Assembly (NCBI GenBank): GCA_002331465.1
Contig: DCYM01000164.1
Location: 3,245-10,719, forward strand
Source of the DNA: Candidatus Neomicrothrix sp. UBA2110
GTDB taxonomy: Bacteria > Actinomycetota > Acidimicrobiia > Acidimicrobiales > Poriferisodalaceae
DNA length: 7,475 bases
Reading direction: 5' to 3'
Made by a program: the position numbers and the translations under genes. This document shows, piece by piece, positions 6,013 through 7,475 of this stretch. Below the pieces are notes generated by a model that saw nothing but the letters and a program-made list of their open reading frames with translations, was not told the DNA's origin and made no database searches. The stretch's first letter is position 1. Each line of letters opens with the position of its first letter.

Positions 6013-7475
6013 CAACAAAGCCCTTCTCAATCAGAAGTTCGACAATGGCGTTCACGCACTGGTCCACTGTCGTGTCCGCAGTATCTAAGCGCAAATCAGC
6101 ATCTTCCGGTGCTTCGTAGGTAGCCGAAACTCCCGGGAATTCTTCGATGTCACCCCGTTCAGCCGCTTCGTACAGGCCAGTTGTGTCCCGATTTCGGCAA
6201 ACTGCAAGTGGCGTGTCGAGAAACACTTCAATCCATTGATCGGCTCCGACTAACTGTTGAGCCCGTGCGCGTGCGTTGGCCTGCGGTGCGACTAAAGCTG
6301 CGATTGCGATCAGTCCTTGACTGTTCATTAGGTGCGCGATTTCTGCGACACGGCGAAGATTCTCGGAACGATCCACAGCTGTAAAACCGAGATCCTTGCT
6401 AATTCCAAGGCGCACGTTTTCGCCATCCAACCGCACGATTGAGTTCCCGCGGTCGAACAAACAGCGCTCGAGAGCGGTAGCAAGTGTGCTTTTTCCAGCT
6501 CCGGTGAGGCCGGTTAATAAGATGGTGCAAGGACGTTGTCGATAGCGAATTTGCCGTTCTACCGCCGCAATTGTTGATGCCTGCACTTCGAGCGAGTCCT
6601 TGGGCGTTTGATCCCACGGAGATACCGGACCCGAAATCATCCCGGCTGCGACGGTGGAGTTACGAACCCGGTCAATCAGGATAAAAGAACCTCCAGCACG
6701 GTTACTCTCATAAGACTCGAAAAGCATTTTGCGATCGGCACTTATCGCGCACTGGGCGATGTCATTAAGTTGAAGCGCTGCTGCTTTCGCTTCTTTTCCT
6801 GTATTCACGTCCAATAGGTACCGAATCGCGTCAACCGTCACGTTTGCGGTGCCGTGATGTGATTGCAGAATTAGCTGCTCCCCGAGAGCTAGTGGTTTCT
6901 CATCCATCCAAATGATCGTGGCCTCAACAGAGGCATCGAATTCGACTTTCCCGTTCTCTTTGACGAGGAGATCTCCGCGACTCATGTCAATTTCATCTCC
7001 AAGAGTCAAAGTGACAGCATCACCCGCCGACGCCACCTTGAGATCGCCGTTAAACGTCACTATGCGTTCCACGGTGGATGAAACGCCAGAGGGGAGCGCA
7101 GTGACACGATCGCCGGGACGGACCTGTCCCGAGGTGATACTCCCCGCGTATCCTCTGAAATCTGGGTGTGAACGAAGAACCAGTTGAATGGGAAGGCGAA
7201 ACTCAACAGCTTTAGCGGGTTCAGTGACATCTACTGCGTTGAGATAATCGATCAGCGGCGGGCCAGAGAACCACGGCATTGCCTCACTCGCTTCCACAAC
7301 ATTGTCACCGTGCAACGCCGAGATGGGAATGTACTCAAGCGATCTGATGCCGAGGTTTGCGGAGTGTTTGTTGTAATCGGCAATGATTTCCAAAAACCGG
7401 TCGTCGGAATAATCAACAAGATCCATTTTGTTCACCGCGATGACTAAATGTTTCACACCCAAAAGCACCGCAATA
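6005..7475 (-). CDS. cysNC: Bifunctional sulfate adenylyltransferase large subunit / APS kinase, CysN-CysC fusion (N-terminus cut by window edge)
   Basis: CysN is the GTPase subunit that, with CysD, makes APS from sulfate and ATP; the fused C-terminal domain belongs to the APS kinase family. The frame stays open to the right edge (489 visible residues), so the N-terminal part of the GTPase domain with the P-loop is outside; GTG at 7466-7468 is internal. Visible CysN features are the GTP-binding NKMD at 15-18, a PIS-x-LHGDN segment near 50-57, and the second-domain block DFRGYAGSITSGQVRPGD near 105-122. The kinase domain begins near residue 313, with Walker A GLTGAGKS at 322-329, DGEN at 350-353 and DRSENLRR at 368-375. 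Unlike typical APS kinases it reads VAP at 395-397 where ISP is usual, and DTTGLYEAAERG at 430-441 where (D)xKGLYxKARxG is usual. This kinase domain may be weak or inactive. A cysD gene would be expected further right. Confidence 0.95.
   Translation of the reverse strand, partial: IAVLLGVKHLVIAVNKMDLVDYSDDRFLEIIADYNKHSANLGIRSLEYIPISALHGDNVVEASEAMPWFSGPPLIDYLNAVDVTEPAKAVEFRLPIQLVLRSHPDFRGYAGSITSGQVRPGDRVTALPSGVSSTVERIVTFNGDLKVASAGDAVTLTLGDEIDMSRGDLLVKENGKVEFDASVEATIIWMDEKPLALGEQLILQSHHGTANVTVDAIRYLLDVNTGKEAKAAALQLNDIAQCAISADRKMLFESYESNRAGGSFILIDRVRNSTVAAGMISGPVSPWDQTPKDSLEVQASTIAAVERQIRYRQRPCTILLTGLTGAGKSTLATALERCLFDRGNSIVRLDGENVRLGISKDLGFTAVDRSENLRRVAEIAHLMNSQGLIAIAALVAPQANARARAQQLVGADQWIEVFLDTPLAVCRNRDTTGLYEAAERGDIEEFPGVSATYEAPEDADLRLDTADTTVDQCVNAIVELLIEKGFVDG
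6021..6027 (-). promoter_or_regulatory. Ribosome binding site that decides the cysC start
   Basis: AGAAGGG on the minus strand is eight bases before the ATG at 6010-6012. It lies inside the last codons of cysNC, which favours coupled translation of cysC and argues against the upstream TTG at 6028-6030. Confidence 0.6.

Noticed and set aside
6028..6030. TTG as the start of stand-alone cysC
   Set aside because: The ATG at 6010-6012 has a well-spaced AGAAGGG site, and the six extra residues add nothing recognisable.
7466..7468. GTG as a possible start for the CysN-CysC gene
   Set aside because: The frame stays open to the window edge and this valine falls inside the GTPase domain just before NKMD, so the P-loop must lie upstream outside the window.

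Overview
The window is almost entirely coding. It holds six genes in three transcription blocks, two of them cut by the window edges, and the largest non-coding gap is about 55 bp. Base composition is moderate (by eye slightly above 50% GC). The gene types suggest a free-living aerobic bacterium: a fused CysN-CysC sulfate-activation protein, an actinobacterial-looking Baeyer-Villiger monooxygenase, a Rieske oxygenase and a cyclase-family hydrolase. The BVMO N-terminal signature and the overall mix fit an uncultured actinobacterium (for example Acidimicrobiia) best, but the sequence alone cannot fix the phylum.

Left block: a Rieske non-haem iron oxygenase alpha subunit runs leftward off the window (1-1152, minus). 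Divergent from it, with 55 bp between them, is a rightward pair: a 446-residue predicted cytoplasmic beta-propeller protein of unknown function (1208-2548), then a 610-residue type I Baeyer-Villiger monooxygenase (2599-4431). This pair converges on the right block with only 17 bp between stop codons.

Right block, all minus strand and read from the right edge: the C-terminal part of CysN fused to an APS kinase domain (6005-7475, N-terminus outside the window), a separate APS kinase CysC (start placed at 6012, overlapping the previous stop by 8 bp), and a cyclase-family (PF04199-like) metal hydrolase beginning 10 bp after the cysC stop. The tight spacing says these three are co-transcribed and probably translationally coupled.

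Together the window joins assimilatory sulfate activation (sulfate to APS to PAPS) to a set of oxidative and hydrolytic catabolic enzymes. A reasonable but unproven reading is that the Rieske oxygenase, BVMO and hydrolase act on a cyclic or ketone-bearing organic substrate. The most notable details are two APS kinase domains in one operon, the fused one lacking several conserved substrate-site residues that the separate one keeps, and the coupling of a cyclase-family hydrolase to cysC. I saw no RNA genes, mobile elements or CRISPR arrays.
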